Below, in pieces: positions 1-10,282 of a DNA stretch of 64,000 bases (position 1 is its first letter; the number at the start of each line of letters is the position of its first letter). Origin of the DNA: Evansella vedderi (GTDB lineage Bacteria; Bacillota; Bacilli; Bacillales; Salisediminibacteriaceae). A program made the position numbers and the translations under genes. The stretch spans positions 62,001 to 126,000 of the forward strand of contig NZ_JAUSUG010000005.1 in assembly GCF_030813435.1 (NCBI RefSeq), written 5' to 3'. The notes beneath the pieces were generated by a model, which had not been told where the DNA came from, ran no database searches, and saw only the letters and a list, made by a program, of their open reading frames with translations.

Positions 1-1
1 T

Positions 2-217
2 TTCCATATAACTCGTGATGATGATGGTGCCTTTGTTATTGAAGGGCATGAGATTGAAGAACTCTTTAAAATGACTAACTTCGACCGTGAGGATGCCGTA
101 CGACGATTTGCTAGAAGGATGCGTCATATGGGCATTGATGAAGCTCTGAGGGAACGTGGAGCAGAAGACGGTGATACGGTTCGAATTTTAAATCATGAAT
201 TTGAGTTTGTGGAATAA
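2..217 (+). CDS. obgE: GTPase ObgE, C-terminal fragment (cut by window edge)
   Basis: Only the last 71 codons are present; the reading frame is open from base 2 to the TAA at 215-217. The residues match the C-terminal OCT domain of Obg: [20 protein letters not shown], followed by RERGAEDGD and an FEFVE end. Obg is an essential ribosome- and ppGpp-associated GTPase; its G domain lies outside the window. The position upstream of pheB-pheA is the B. subtilis order. An intrinsic terminator follows at 301-334. Confidence 0.9.
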   Translation, partial: FHITRDDDGAFVIEGHEIEELFKMTNFDREDAVRRFARRMRHMGIDEALRERGAEDGDTVRILNHEFEFVE

Positions 218-300
218 GTAAAGTTTTCAGCAAAGGCTGTATTTGTGTTGCTTTTTTTAATATTGGAGAAACGGAAGGCACCTGCTGAAAAAAACTAGGT

Positions 301-334
301 AAAAAAGTAATTCCTCCTTTGGAATTACTTTTTT
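301..334 (+). terminator. Intrinsic terminator after obgE
   Basis: Perfect stem GTAATTCC / GGAATTAC with loop TCCTTT, extended by a six-A run before and a six-T run after. It can work in both directions, but only the upstream gene needs it. Confidence 0.85.
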
Positions 335-422
335 ACTTTATATAAATACAGTAAATGTGTTGTCAAGAAATTAGTTGGTCTTTATAATGAATAAATAGTA
401 TTATTCGTAGGTGGTGTTGATA

Positions 423-872
423 GTGAGCAAACGAACAGATCAGTTTTACCTTGTTCGTGAGGATATGCTTCCTGAAGCGATGTTGAAGACAGTGGAGGTG
501 AAGCATTTGTTAGACAGTGGTAAATGCGAAAAAATCAATGAGGCAGTTCAGAAGGTCAATTTAAGTAGAAGTGCATTTTATAAATATAAGGATGGTATTT
601 TCCCATTTCATACAATGGTAAAAGAAAAAATAATCACCTTATCCATCCACTTAGAAGATCGTTCTGGAGCACTGTCTAAACTTCTATCACTTATTGCTCA
701 AACGGGAGCAAATGTATTAACCATTAATCAAACAATTCCTTTACAAGGACGTGCCACCATTACATTATCCATAGAAACTGCTGCAATGAATGCAGATGTA
801 ACTATTTTATTAAAAAAAATTGAACAATTAGATTCTGTAGTAAAAGTAGAATTAATTGGTTCGGGAACATGA
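423..872 (+). CDS. pheB: ACT domain-containing protein PheB
   Basis: 149-residue PheB-type protein. After a short lead it has the family start [13 protein letters not shown] and then an HTH-like segment ([14 protein letters not shown]). The C-terminal half is an ACT domain ([20 protein letters not shown]) of the kind that binds amino acids and regulates amino-acid metabolism. The GTG at 423 is preferred because AGGTGG (409-414) lies 8 nt upstream; the in-frame GTG at 411 overlaps that site and has none of its own. The gene is followed after 15 nt by pheA, so the two are probably cotranscribed. Its exact role is poorly known; older annotations as a chorismate mutase are doubtful. Confidence 0.88.
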   Translation: MSKRTDQFYLVREDMLPEAMLKTVEVKHLLDSGKCEKINEAVQKVNLSRSAFYKYKDGIFPFHTMVKEKIITLSIHLEDRSGALSKLLSLIAQTGANVLTINQTIPLQGRATITLSIETAAMNADVTILLKKIEQLDSVVKVELIGSGT

Positions 873-887
873 GGAAGGGGAAAAATC

Positions 888-1775
888 ATGGGTACTGTAG
901 CATTTTTAGGACCAAAGGGTTCCTTCACTGAAGCCGCCGCAAGGGCAATTTTACCAAATGAAACACATAAACCTTATCGTTCTATTCCAGACTGTATAGA
1001 TGCAGTCAAGGAAAATGAAGTAGAATGTGCTGTTGTTCCATTAGAAAATGCCATTGAAGGCTCAGTCAATATAACATTAGATTATTTAATTCATCACCAA
1101 AGGTTGGAAATGGTGGCAGAAGTTACTGCTCCTATTTCCCAAAACTTATTAGTTCAGAATCAACACTCTGAAAATTGGGAGAAAGTAACTACGGTTTACT
1201 CCCATCCTCAAGCTATAGCACAGTGTCACCAATTTCTTCGTAAATATCTTCCTGATGCAAAAGTTTCGTTGACGAGCTCTACAGCAGAGGCTGCCAAGCT
1301 TGTGAGCGAAATGGATAAAGGTATTTCTGCAGCTATTGCTAATGACATTTCAGCAAAAGAATATGGTCTAACTATAGCAAAATCAAATATAAATGATTAC
1401 GAAAACAACCGCACTAGGTTTATCGTTCTAAAAAGTGGAAATTTTAACACTGGTTCTTTTATGAGATCAAATACGGAATCTAATTATAAAACAACACTGA
1501 TGATCACGTTACCTTCAGATTACTCTGGTGCATTACATCAAGTTTTATCAGCATTTGCATGGAGAAAGATAAATTTGAGTAAAATCGAATCCCGTCCAAT
1601 GAAAACAGGTTTAGGAAATTATTTCTTTATTATTGACGTTGATATGAAAATGGACGACATATTAATTCCAGGAGTCCGCGATGAGCTGAAAGCCTTAGGT
1701 TGCGGAGTTGAAATATTAGGAAGCTACCCTTGCTTCCAATGGGAAGCATTAACCATGAACGGCTCAGTAAAATAA
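888..1775 (+). CDS. pheA: Prephenate dehydratase
   Basis: Cytosolic enzyme converting prephenate to phenylpyruvate in phenylalanine synthesis; 295 residues, normal for a monofunctional PheA. The catalytic domain starts with FLGPKGSFTEAAA and carries PLENAIEGSVN and the TRF motif (NNRTRFIVL, about residue 174) needed for catalysis. A C-terminal ACT domain (about 203-285) contains the ESRP motif that binds phenylalanine for feedback inhibition. A good ribosome site (GAGGAAGGGG, 871-880) precedes the ATG. It sits 15 nt after pheB, which suggests one transcript. No terminator is seen between its stop and the repeat element that follows. Confidence 0.95.
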   Translation: MGTVAFLGPKGSFTEAAARAILPNETHKPYRSIPDCIDAVKENEVECAVVPLENAIEGSVNITLDYLIHHQRLEMVAEVTAPISQNLLVQNQHSENWEKVTTVYSHPQAIAQCHQFLRKYLPDAKVSLTSSTAEAAKLVSEMDKGISAAIANDISAKEYGLTIAKSNINDYENNRTRFIVLKSGNFNTGSFMRSNTESNYKTTLMITLPSDYSGALHQVLSAFAWRKINLSKIESRPMKTGLGNYFFIIDVDMKMDDILIPGVRDELKALGCGVEILGSYPCFQWEALTMNGSVK

Positions 1776-1806
1776 CAAGTAATTGGGTATTTAAAGAAAT
1801 TTATTC

Positions 1807-2214
1807 ACTCGAATTCGTTACAGGCGGACCAATTACGCCTAAGGGCAGCCCACGTCCTACTGCGATTACTCGACGCAAACTATTCGAGGAAGCGTCTCAG
1901 GTCCCGCTTGTGGGCAACGGCGTAATGTCGCCATCCTGACTCCCGCGGGGAACACTTCAGCCTCCTTGGGAAAAAACCAAGGCTACTGAAAAAGGGAAAA
2001 ACATCCTTTTTCAGTGGCCTCAAAAACCCCCTGCGGTGTCTTCAGCTGTTAACCTGTCTCTTCCTCTACGAGTATCGCTCTGGAGCAGTATCCAAGAGTC
2101 ATCGTAAACGATGACGCTCCGAGACAACTCGAAGCGTATTCAAGAGGCATCACGCGTGATGCCTCTCTGAAGTAACGCTCGTCGCTGGAGACGCCGCCTT
2201 CCACTCCTTCGAGT
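1807..2214 (-). repeat. Dispersed repeat family 1, long copy
   Basis: A 408-bp gene-free element bounded by the inverted ends ACTCGAA (1807-1813) and TTCGAGT (2208-2214). Read on the minus strand it has the family core (a GGCGGCGTCTCCAGCG-type start and a CAGGACGTGGGCTGCC-type end) seen again at 8.6, 10.6, 35.4, 37.0, 41.0, 50.6 and 62.6 kb. The centre differs from the other copies. It holds two consecutive hairpins, each preceded by GTATYCAAGAG: one with stem GTCATCG/CGATGAC (2098-2115) and one that is a perfect 22-nt palindrome (2144-2165). It contains no transposase and no credible reading frame. Confidence 0.75.
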
Positions 2215-2245
2215 TATCCAAAAAACATTATTTAATTTAAAAACA

Positions 2246-2295
2246 GCCAAAAGGGTGTGCTAGGTCTTGAATGACCTGTGGCACACCCTTTTGGC
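2246..2295. other. Strong hairpin upstream of safA
   Basis: Perfect 15-bp stem GCCAAAAGGGTGTGC / GCACACCCTTTTGGC (2246-2260 and 2281-2295), with a second small stem AGGTC/GACCT inside the loop. There is no T-run on the plus-strand side and a weak TGTTTTTA on the minus-strand side, so it is not a standard terminator for pheA. It may be a remnant of a repeat or an RNA structure. Confidence 0.6.
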
Positions 2296-2407
2296 ATAGG
2301 CATTAGTGGAGATGCATAAACATGGAATGTGAAAAATAAAAAAAGAGTGACGATTCGCCCAAAGCAGCATAGGATGTAGTGACATTGTATGGGAGGGATC
2401 TAAAAAA

Positions 2408-3343
2408 GTGAGAATTCATATTGTACAAAAAGGTGAAACTCTTTGGAAAATTGCTCAAAAGTATGGGGTTAATTTTGAAGAACTAAAGAGTGCTAACAAT
2501 CATTTAAGTAATCCTGATTTAATTATGCCAGGAATGAAGGTGAAAATTCCAACTGGCAGTGTTCAAGCAAAGAAGGAGTCTGTCATTCCTACTCCTAAAG
2601 AGGCACCGATCAAAGAACAAACACCACCACCATCCTTAAAGGAAGAAAAAGAAAAACCAATTAAAATGCCTGCACCACCAAAGGTACAGCCGCACTTGTA
2701 TCAACAAAATACTCATATGAACTTTAATATTTATAAGGAACAGCCGCAGCAGCCAAAGGTACCAGTACCGCCTAAAATGCCAAAACCCAAAGAAGTACCA
2801 GTTGTAGAGAAACCAATAGAAAAAAAACCAATAGAAAAAAAACCAGTAGAAAAAAAGCCAGTACCAGTACCAGTACCAGTACCTTCTATTAAAAAACCGG
2901 TTGAAAAGGCGCCAAAAGTAAAACCTGTACCTACTGCAAAAAAACCATTACCAGCTGACTGCCATCCTGTAACTCCTGTTTATCATAAAGGATATTGTCC
3001 ACCACCGACACCTTATACTGGGTATCCTTATCCATATGGGTGTGGTCCAGTTGGGTATCCTGCACCAGGGCATGTACCTTTACAGGGGAACATAGGTTAT
3101 CCAGTACAGCCTGTTACACCAGGAGTTCAACAGGGTCATACACCTAATCAACCAACACCAGATACTCCGCAATTTGGAGATGTGACTCAGTATCAATTCC
3201 AACAAGTTCCTGCACCTTATCAGCCAATCCATCCTGGATATGGGTATAACCCATATGTTCAGCCTGGATATGCATACGGGTACTATCCGCAGCAACCCCT
3301 TTGGAGAGATGAGATAGAGGAAGATGAGGAACAAAATAATTAG
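2408..3343 (+). CDS. safA: Spore morphogenetic protein SafA (LysM)
   Basis: 311-residue protein with an N-terminal LysM domain (about residues 3-48: HIVQKGETLWKIAQKYG through MPGMKVKIP) that binds peptidoglycan or cortex at the forespore surface. SafA organises the inner spore coat. The middle is rich in Lys, Pro and Val with short KKPIEKKPVEKKP-type repeats. The C-terminal part is rich in Pro, Tyr and Gly (repeated GYPYPYG- and YGYNPY-like units), typical of SafA and coat proteins. The start is GTG 2408 with the ribosome site GGGAGGG (2391-2397). Its place before a CoxA-like gene and bofC matches B. subtilis. Only the LysM region is well conserved; assignment of the rest depends on composition and locus. 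Confidence 0.88.
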   Translation: MRIHIVQKGETLWKIAQKYGVNFEELKSANNHLSNPDLIMPGMKVKIPTGSVQAKKESVIPTPKEAPIKEQTPPPSLKEEKEKPIKMPAPPKVQPHLYQQNTHMNFNIYKEQPQQPKVPVPPKMPKPKEVPVVEKPIEKKPIEKKPVEKKPVPVPVPVPSIKKPVEKAPKVKPVPTAKKPLPADCHPVTPVYHKGYCPPPTPYTGYPYPYGCGPVGYPAPGHVPLQGNIGYPVQPVTPGVQQGHTPNQPTPDTPQFGDVTQYQFQQVPAPYQPIHPGYGYNPYVQPGYAYGYYPQQPLWRDEIEEDEEQNN

Positions 3344-3366
3344 TTAAAATACAATGTGAAATTTTT

Positions 3367-3511
3367 GAGGCTGGGACATAACTAAAGTGTTTAATCGGAA
3401 ATACGAACAATACACTACCTTAGGGAAGTACAAAGCGGGTACATTGCACCTACATCTAGTTTGTTCGGATTTCTTATTAGTAAAAATACTTTTGTCCCAG
3501 CCTCTTTTTTT
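3367..3511 (+). terminator. Long hairpin / terminator element after safA
   Basis: Outer stem GAGGCTGGGACA (3367-3378) pairs perfectly with TGTCCCAGCCTC (3493-3504), followed by a T-run (3505-3511). An inner stem pairs GAAATACGAACAA (3398-3410) with TTGTTCGGATTTC (3470-3482) with one mismatch. The element is about 145 nt long, far larger than a normal terminator. It belongs to the GAGGCTGGGACA-type intergenic elements known in many Firmicutes; it probably terminates safA transcription. Confidence 0.75.
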
Positions 3512-3633
3512 GTTTTTTTCCAATCTTATTATATGGATGGAACTAAGATTGTACTAAAAAAAATTACCTATAAATGTTAGAATCAAACTTGCTTCTCCTA
3601 GACAACCTAAGTGGTGAAAGGAGGAGTAAATGA

Positions 3634-4737
3634 ATGAAAAAAATTGCTTTAAGTTTAACGGCAGCAAGTATGATTTTTGCAGGTTTAGCAGGTTGTGGCG
3701 ATGTTAACGATACTGGCATGAATAATACAACAACTGGATATACAACTAATCAAGGTCAAGGTGCTGGTACTGCAACTGGATTTGGTTTTGATAATGGAAG
3801 GTATCCAGAAGGTGTGTATCCTCATACCCGTGATTTTCAAGGAACTAGAGGATATAGAGAGGGTAGAGGATCAACAGGATTTGGAAATGGTCAAGGTACG
3901 ATAGGTTTTGGCGCGGGACAAGGAAATGGATTTGGTGCCAGAGCAGGACAAGGTAACTATCAAGTAGGTCCATCAACGCGTAATAACAATGTGGGTCATG
4001 GTGCAGGATATGTGACAGAAGAGAGAAACTTTGGAAGTGCTTTTGATTATCAAACTGGAAATACAACTCCAAGACAAGGTTTACGTGGACAAAACAATGC
4101 TGGGGGATTTAACGTAAGAGGAAATAGAGACTATCGAGGATTTGGCAGAGGAATAACTGGAAATGACAGACCTGGAATGGTTGATGAAAACGGACTTCTT
4201 AACGGTTTCGACAATCGTGGTCAAGTAGGTCGTCAACATCGTGGTTTTAACCGAGGAACAGAAGGTTTCAATCACGGCACAGGTAGAGACTATGGTAATT
4301 TAAATGGCGGTACTGGAAGAAATAATGGAACTCAAGGTCTAAACCGTGGAACTGGTCGAACTGGTATAAACGCTCAAAACAATACTGGTGCTTACTTTGA
4401 CAGTGAAGATGGACGACTTGCTACACAAATAAATGATCGTATTGGTGGAGACAACATTCGTGATTCCCGTGTAATTGTACATGGAAATGATGTACTAATC
4501 GGTGTAGATGCTGATGACACGGATGGAATTGACGATGACGTTCGTAATCGTGTAGGAAATCTTGCTGGAGACCGGAATGTCCATGTCGTGACAGATCGGA
4601 ACCAGTATAGAGGGTTAAGAGATATGGATGATCGACTACGTGCTGGCGATGCATTTGAGGAAATTGGAGCAACTTTCAATGATATGCTTGATGACCTAGG
4701 CAATGCCGTTCAAAGACCGTTTGAACGAAGTCGCTAA
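3634..4737 (+). CDS. YhcN/YlaJ-family sporulation lipoprotein (CoxA-like)
   Basis: 367-residue predicted lipoprotein. It has a signal peptide and lipobox LAGC (lipidated Cys21), then a long low-complexity Gly/Asn/Arg/Thr-rich region (about 25-260, with many GFGNGQG- and NRGTG-like units). The C-terminal domain (about 255-360: LATQINDRIG, VIVHGNDVLIGVD, VTDRNQYRGL) is of YhcN/YlaJ type. This family is made in the forespore and lies in spore membranes or cortex. The location just after safA is that of coxA (yrbB) in B. subtilis, but those proteins are about 190-200 residues, so the Gly/Asn-rich middle is a large expansion. The ribosome site AAAGGAGG is 9 nt from the ATG. The exact cortex role is inferred from synteny. 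Confidence 0.8.
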   Translation: MKKIALSLTAASMIFAGLAGCGDVNDTGMNNTTTGYTTNQGQGAGTATGFGFDNGRYPEGVYPHTRDFQGTRGYREGRGSTGFGNGQGTIGFGAGQGNGFGARAGQGNYQVGPSTRNNNVGHGAGYVTEERNFGSAFDYQTGNTTPRQGLRGQNNAGGFNVRGNRDYRGFGRGITGNDRPGMVDENGLLNGFDNRGQVGRQHRGFNRGTEGFNHGTGRDYGNLNGGTGRNNGTQGLNRGTGRTGINAQNNTGAYFDSEDGRLATQINDRIGGDNIRDSRVIVHGNDVLIGVDADDTDGIDDDVRNRVGNLAGDRNVHVVTDRNQYRGLRDMDDRLRAGDAFEEIGATFNDMLDDLGNAVQRPFERSR

Positions 4738-4806
4738 TAAGTGAAAGTCGCTGTCTCATAAGTTACTCGTAGTGGGTTATATAAAAAATTGTGACGGCTA
4801 ATACTC

Positions 4807-4857
4807 GAGGGTGTTTCAAAAGGTTAAAAACATACCTATTGAAACACCCTCTTCCTT
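4807..4857 (+). terminator. Terminator, repeated hairpin family, copy 1
   Basis: Perfect 13-bp stem GAGGGTGTTTCAA / TTGAAACACCCTC with inner AGGT/ACCT and the loop TTAAAAACAT that recurs in four other terminators of this window (13507, 34328, 59715, 60260). It is followed by TTCCTTTG. Confidence 0.82.
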
Positions 4858-4928
4858 TGTATATTTCTACCCTATATTGGAAATCCTACGAATAGGTTAC
4901 ATACTGTATTTTTAAGGAGGCGACATGC

Positions 4929-5477
4929 ATGTGTCTCTCATATGCACCATCTAAGGTCTTACGTAAAGAGACCACTGTTTTTATCATTACAAGTATAATT
5001 CTTTTAATTTTTACATTTGGATATGGAAACACTTCTGCAGAGGAATTTCAAATAGCACAGGCTAGCGATGTAAAAACAGTGGAAGTTATTCTGCAAAGAC
5101 ATTATTTAGATGGAGAAATTAGTGAGGAAACTGTACAAGAAACTATTTGGTCAATGGAAGATTTTTGGGCCTTTTATGAAGAGTGGCAACTAGTAGATCA
5201 ATCCAATGATCAGGTTATTTTTAAAAGGAATATGAATGATATTTCACCATTATTAAAAATGAATGGATACTTTGGAATTTCTGATGATGGAACTTTAAAT
5301 ATATATTATGGAAAACCACAGGAAAATGAAGTAATTCAATCGTTTTTTCAAGTAAATACCAGTCGTTTAAAAAGTCATATTCACCGATCTTTAATGGAGG
5401 GAATACCAGTAACCACTAAAGATAATTATTTACAGGTATTGAAAATGTTCGAGGAATATGCAATAAATGAATTATAA
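4929..5477 (+). CDS. bofC: Forespore intermembrane protein BofC
   Basis: 182-residue protein matching BofC (bypass of forespore C), which is exported from the forespore and inhibits the SpoIVB protease that triggers pro-sigmaK processing. It has an N-terminal membrane/signal segment (about 17-37: VFIITSIILLIFTFGYG). The mature part carries the family blocks ETIWSMEDFWAFYEEWQLVD and ISPLLKMNGYFGISDDG. The start at ATG 4929 has AGGAGG at 4916-4921. A CATACTG box at 4900-4906 resembles a sigmaG -10 element, which would fit known sigmaG control of bofC, but no convincing -35 is evident. A terminator follows at 5482. Confidence 0.92.
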   Translation: MCLSYAPSKVLRKETTVFIITSIILLIFTFGYGNTSAEEFQIAQASDVKTVEVILQRHYLDGEISEETVQETIWSMEDFWAFYEEWQLVDQSNDQVIFKRNMNDISPLLKMNGYFGISDDGTLNIYYGKPQENEVIQSFFQVNTSRLKSHIHRSLMEGIPVTTKDNYLQVLKMFEEYAINEL

Positions 5478-5481
5478 TCCT

Positions 5482-5513
5482 TAAGGTGGCTGCCACTAGG
5501 CAGCTTCTTTTTT
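5482..5513 (+). terminator. Terminator after bofC
   Basis: Stem GCTGCC / GGCAGC with tetraloop ACTA followed by TTCTTTTTT, directly after the bofC stop. It separates bofC from the ruvAB operon. Confidence 0.82.
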
Positions 5514-5633
5514 GTTATTTTTCTGTTGCTGTTGAAATGTGTTTGTCATTAACGCATTTCATCATTTTGGTATGGTAAAATAGAAATGTGTGTTCTCATA
5601 GAAGTTAATAAATATTAGAGAGGAAATGGTTTT

Positions 5634-6248
5634 GTGATTGAGTGTTTAACGGGGAAAATTGTCCATATTGAATCGGACAATATAACAATTGATGTAAATA
5701 ATGTAGGTTATTTAGTGTTTTGCCCAAATCCTTATCAATTTCAGCAATGGAAAAATGAAAAAGCTACTGTATATACATATCAGCATGTACGTGAAGATGC
5801 TATTCGTCTGTATGGTTTTATAAGTCGTGAGGAAAGACGGTTATTCGAAAAGTTATTACAGGTATCTGGTATTGGTCCAAAAGGTGCATTAGCTATTTTA
5901 GCTTCAGGTGAGCCGAAATTAGTTGTATCAGCCATCGAAAATGAGGATGAAAAATTCCTTGTGAAATTTCCTGGCGTAGGGAAAAAAACGGCAAGACAAA
6001 TTATACTTGATTTAAAAGGAAAGCTTATGGAATTACTTCCTTCACATAATTGGGATGATGATATAGAGGCAGACAGGGTAACCGCTGATGACTGTTCCAA
6101 TAATAAAGAATTAAATGAAGCAGTTGAAGCACTGAAAGCATTAGGTTATGTAGATAGGGAAATTAATAAAATATTACCTGAATTGAATAAGGAAGAGCTT
6201 TCAACAGATGTTTACATAAAGAAGGCTCTCCAGTTAATGTTACGCTAA
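5634..6248 (+). CDS. ruvA: Holliday junction branch migration protein RuvA
   Basis: 204-residue RuvA, the tetrameric subunit that binds the Holliday junction and loads RuvB motors. The N-terminal OB-fold begins [15 protein letters not shown]. Two helix-hairpin-helix motifs follow ([13 protein letters not shown], about 81-93, and [19 protein letters not shown], about 115-133), and the C-terminal domain III that contacts RuvB lies at about 158-204. The GTG start at 5634 is preceded by AGAGAGGA. ruvB begins 27 nt later. The csbX gene found between bofC and ruvA in B. subtilis is absent. No clear LexA box was seen upstream. Confidence 0.95.
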   Translation: MIECLTGKIVHIESDNITIDVNNVGYLVFCPNPYQFQQWKNEKATVYTYQHVREDAIRLYGFISREERRLFEKLLQVSGIGPKGALAILASGEPKLVVSAIENEDEKFLVKFPGVGKKTARQIILDLKGKLMELLPSHNWDDDIEADRVTADDCSNNKELNEAVEALKALGYVDREINKILPELNKEELSTDVYIKKALQLMLR

Positions 6249-6275
6249 ATAGTGAAGTGAGAGGGGGAACTTAAA

Positions 6276-7277
6276 GTGGAGGACAGGGTTATTAGTAGTG
6301 AGGCACAGGGGCACGAAGAGTGGGAAGAACGAAGCTTACGTCCTCAAACCTTATCTCAATATATAGGACAGAAAAAGGTAAAGGATAATTTAACAGTCTT
6401 TATCGAAGCAGCTAAGATACGAGAAGAATCTTTAGATCATGTTTTATTATATGGACCACCTGGTTTGGGAAAAACTACATTATCCATGATTATTGCTAAT
6501 GAAATGAACGTAAACTTAAGAACAACCTCAGGCCCTGCAATAGAAAGACCAGGAGATTTAGCAGCTATTTTAACTGCCTTAGAGCCTGGTGATGTCCTTT
6601 TTATAGATGAAATTCACCGTTTAAATAGAGCAGTAGAAGAGGTTCTTTATCCTGCAATGGAAGATTTTAGTTTAGATATAGTCATTGGAAAGGGGCCATC
6701 TGCCCGCTCAGTACGATTAGATTTACCACCATTTACACTGGTTGGGGCGACTACCAGGGCTGGAATGCTTTCAGCACCCCTCAGAGATCGTTTTGGTGTT
6801 GTTAGCCGGTTAGAGTATTACACCTTCGATGAACTAGCAGAAATAGTGGAACGAACGGCTCAGGTAATGGAAGTTGAAATTGACAAAAAGGCAGCGGAAG
6901 AAATTGCGACAAGATCAAGGGGTACACCACGTATCGCCAATCGTCTACTACGGAGGGTAAGGGATTTTGCTCAAGTAAGGGGAGATGGTGATATACGAAT
7001 CGCAATTACAAAAGAAGCCTTAGAGCTCCTTCAAGTGGATCAACTTGGATTAGATGAAATTGACCATAAATTGATATTAAATGTCATTGAGAAGTTCCGT
7101 GGTGGTCCCGTTGGTTTAGATACGATCGCTGCTACCATTGGAGAAGAATCCCATACGATTGAGGATGTGTATGAGCCGTATTTATTACAAATAGGATTCC
7201 TACAACGGACACCAAGGGGAAGAATTGTTACCCCTCAAGCATACCATCACTTTCAATTGGAGGTGCCCCGTTCATGA
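6276..7277 (+). CDS. ruvB: Holliday junction helicase RuvB
   Basis: 333-residue AAA+ motor ATPase of the RuvAB complex. Walker A GPPGLGKT is at residues 60-67 and Walker B LFIDEIH at about 108-114; the sensor/arginine segment VGATTRAG and a C-terminal winged-helix domain ([20 protein letters not shown] onward) follow. It starts with GTG after an AGAGGGGG-type ribosome site. Its stop overlaps the start of the DUF2905 gene by 4 nt, indicating translational coupling. Confidence 0.96.
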   Translation: MEDRVISSEAQGHEEWEERSLRPQTLSQYIGQKKVKDNLTVFIEAAKIREESLDHVLLYGPPGLGKTTLSMIIANEMNVNLRTTSGPAIERPGDLAAILTALEPGDVLFIDEIHRLNRAVEEVLYPAMEDFSLDIVIGKGPSARSVRLDLPPFTLVGATTRAGMLSAPLRDRFGVVSRLEYYTFDELAEIVERTAQVMEVEIDKKAAEEIATRSRGTPRIANRLLRRVRDFAQVRGDGDIRIAITKEALELLQVDQLGLDEIDHKLILNVIEKFRGGPVGLDTIAATIGEESHTIEDVYEPYLLQIGFLQRTPRGRIVTPQAYHHFQLEVPRS

Positions 7278-7492
7278 GTCAAATTCCAAAGATATTAATA
7301 ACCTTAGGAATAGTCATGATTATTGCCGGGTTAATTTGGCAAATTGGTGGAAAATATATTTCTTTAGGAAAATTACCTGGGGATATACTAATTAAAAGAG
7401 GTAATACAACCTTTTATTTTCCCATCGTTACGTCAATTATAGTTAGTATAGTTTTATCTTTATTATTTTTTATTATCGGCAGATTACGGTAA
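7274..7492 (+). CDS. DUF2905 membrane protein
   Basis: 72-residue protein with two transmembrane helices (about 6-24 and 49-68) joined by the family motif GKLPGDI...NTTFYFP of DUF2905. It overlaps the ruvB stop by 4 nt (ATGA), so it is in the ruvAB-queA transcript. The function is unknown; association with ruvB is common in Firmicutes. Confidence 0.85.
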   Translation: MSQIPKILITLGIVMIIAGLIWQIGGKYISLGKLPGDILIKRGNTTFYFPIVTSIIVSIVLSLLFFIIGRLR

Positions 7493-7526
7493 GACATTTT
7501 AGTGTAGACAAGAAAGGTGAAGTTAA

Positions 7527-8552
7527 ATGGATGTAAATGAATTTGATTTTGAGCTTCCGGATGAGTTAATTGCCCAAACTCCCTTAAAAGACCGTACCGC
7601 ATCACGTCTTCTTGTTATGAATAAAGTAACAGGAAAAATTGAGCACCGTCAGTTTCCAGATTTAATACAGTATTTAAATGAAGGGGATGTGCTCGTTTTA
7701 AATGATACGAAGGTAATTCCTGCAAGGCTATATGGTACAAAAGAAGATACAGGGGCAAAAATTGAGTTATTGCTCTTACGGGAAGAGACGAACCATACTT
7801 GGGAAGCTCTAGTTAAACCTGCAAAAAGAATAAAAGTGGGTTCCGAAATTATTTTTGGTGATGGAAAGCTAAAGGGAACTTGTATAGAAGAATTAACGGA
7901 GGGGAGAAGAAGGATTCAATTCTCATTTTCCGGTATTTTTCATGAAATTTTAGATGAATTAGGGCAAATGCCGTTGCCCCCCTATATTCAGGAGCAATTA
8001 GAGGAAAAGGATCGTTACCAAACAGTATATGCAAAAAACATCGGGTCTGCAGCTGCTCCAACAGCAGGTCTTCATTTCACAGAAGAACTTTTACAGCAAA
8101 TCAAAGAATCGGGTGTACATATTGTCTATATTACACTTCATGTAGGACTAGGTACTTTTCGTCCGGTTTCCGTGGATAAAGTAGAGGAGCATACGATGCA
8201 TGCAGAGTTTTATCAATTGACGGAAGAAGCTGCAAAAGTAATTAATGAAGCGAAAGAAAATGGAAATAAAATAATTGGGGTAGGAACTACTTCCGTAAGA
8301 ACGTTAGAAACGATTGCTCATAAATATGGAAAAATAGAAGCAAGTTCAGGCTGGACAGATATTTTTATTTATCCAGGTTTTCAATATAAGGCCATAGATT
8401 CCTTAGTTACTAATTTTCATTTACCGAAATCAACATTAGTAATGCTTGTAAGCGCGTTTGCAGGTAAAGAAAATGTTTTGAATGCTTATGAAACAGCAGT
8501 GAAAGAAAGGTATCGCTTCTTTAGCTTTGGAGACGCCATGCTTTTAATTTAG
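7527..8552 (+). CDS. queA: tRNA preQ1(34) S-adenosylmethionine ribosyltransferase-isomerase QueA
   Basis: 341-residue enzyme that transfers and isomerises the ribosyl group of AdoMet onto preQ1 in tRNA, giving epoxyqueuosine. Family blocks are visible: [20 protein letters not shown] at the N-terminus, [28 protein letters not shown], and [11 protein letters not shown] near the C-terminus. It is preceded by AGAAAGGTGA and lies 34 nt after the DUF2905 gene. It works with Tgt, encoded next but separated by a repeat element. Confidence 0.96.
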   Translation: MDVNEFDFELPDELIAQTPLKDRTASRLLVMNKVTGKIEHRQFPDLIQYLNEGDVLVLNDTKVIPARLYGTKEDTGAKIELLLLREETNHTWEALVKPAKRIKVGSEIIFGDGKLKGTCIEELTEGRRRIQFSFSGIFHEILDELGQMPLPPYIQEQLEEKDRYQTVYAKNIGSAAAPTAGLHFTEELLQQIKESGVHIVYITLHVGLGTFRPVSVDKVEEHTMHAEFYQLTEEAAKVINEAKENGNKIIGVGTTSVRTLETIAHKYGKIEASSGWTDIFIYPGFQYKAIDSLVTNFHLPKSTLVMLVSAFAGKENVLNAYETAVKERYRFFSFGDAMLLI

Positions 8553-8597
8553 CTATTCGAGTTACCTTAAATTTAGGTGTAAATGTTCAAAAGATAA

Positions 8598-8860
8598 GGC
8601 TCTTTTTGTAAACTTTGTTGCTTTTTAATGAAAAAGCTTGGAGTAGCGAAAGGCGGCGACTCCAGCGGGAAAAGCAATCGACGAAGACCCCGCAGGGTGT
8701 TTTTTACCGAGGAGGCTGAGTCATTGCCCGCGGGAGCCAGGACGGCGACATTACGCCGTTGCCCACAGGACGTGGGCTGCCCTTAGGCGTAATTGGTCCG
8801 CCTGTAGCGTAATCCAAGCGGAAAATATGTTTATAAACAACAATCTATGCGAAAAGAGCC
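8598..8860 (+). repeat. Dispersed repeat family 1, full copy
   Basis: A 263-bp gene-free element between queA and tgt. The outer inverted ends GGCTCTTTT (8598-8606) and AAAAGAGCC (8852-8860) match perfectly. Nested inside are TTGTTG/CAACAA, GCTTGGA/TCCAAGC and AGGCGG/CCGCCT pairs, so the whole element can fold into one long interrupted hairpin. The core has GGCGACTCCAGCGGGAAAAG at the left and CAGGACGTGGGCTGCCC with GGCGTAATTGGTCCGCCTG at the right. It contains no open frame. Confidence 0.82.
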
Positions 8861-8902
8861 AAAGATAAAAAGCAAAGGTGATCTTTGCTTGAAAAAGATT
8901 AG

Positions 8903-10054
<1,152 letters not shown>

Positions 10055-10282
10055 TGACAAAATCAATTTTCATCATGTTATGTATTGATTTTACTAGTAA
10101 TTATTGTCTAAAATAGTATAGTAGGGACAACCTTACTTAAAACAGTATCTTTTATTTAAGTGAGCTTTTGCCCAAAAAAGTGTAAAGTAATTTCAAAAGA
10201 AAAAGGAAAAATTTCCCCAAAATTTTGGAATGGCCTCTAAAGCAAAAGCATCGGGAGTTTGTCACTGAAAGGGGTGAAGTAT

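Noticed and set aside
4392-4703. Ser-rich minus-strand frame of about 100 codons inside the CoxA-like gene
   Set aside because: It arises as the complement of the conserved YhcN domain coding sequence; no start signals.
10059-10092. AAAATCAAT/ATTGATTTT inverted repeat after tgt as a terminator
   Set aside because: AT-only short stem with a long loop and no T-run; too weak to call.
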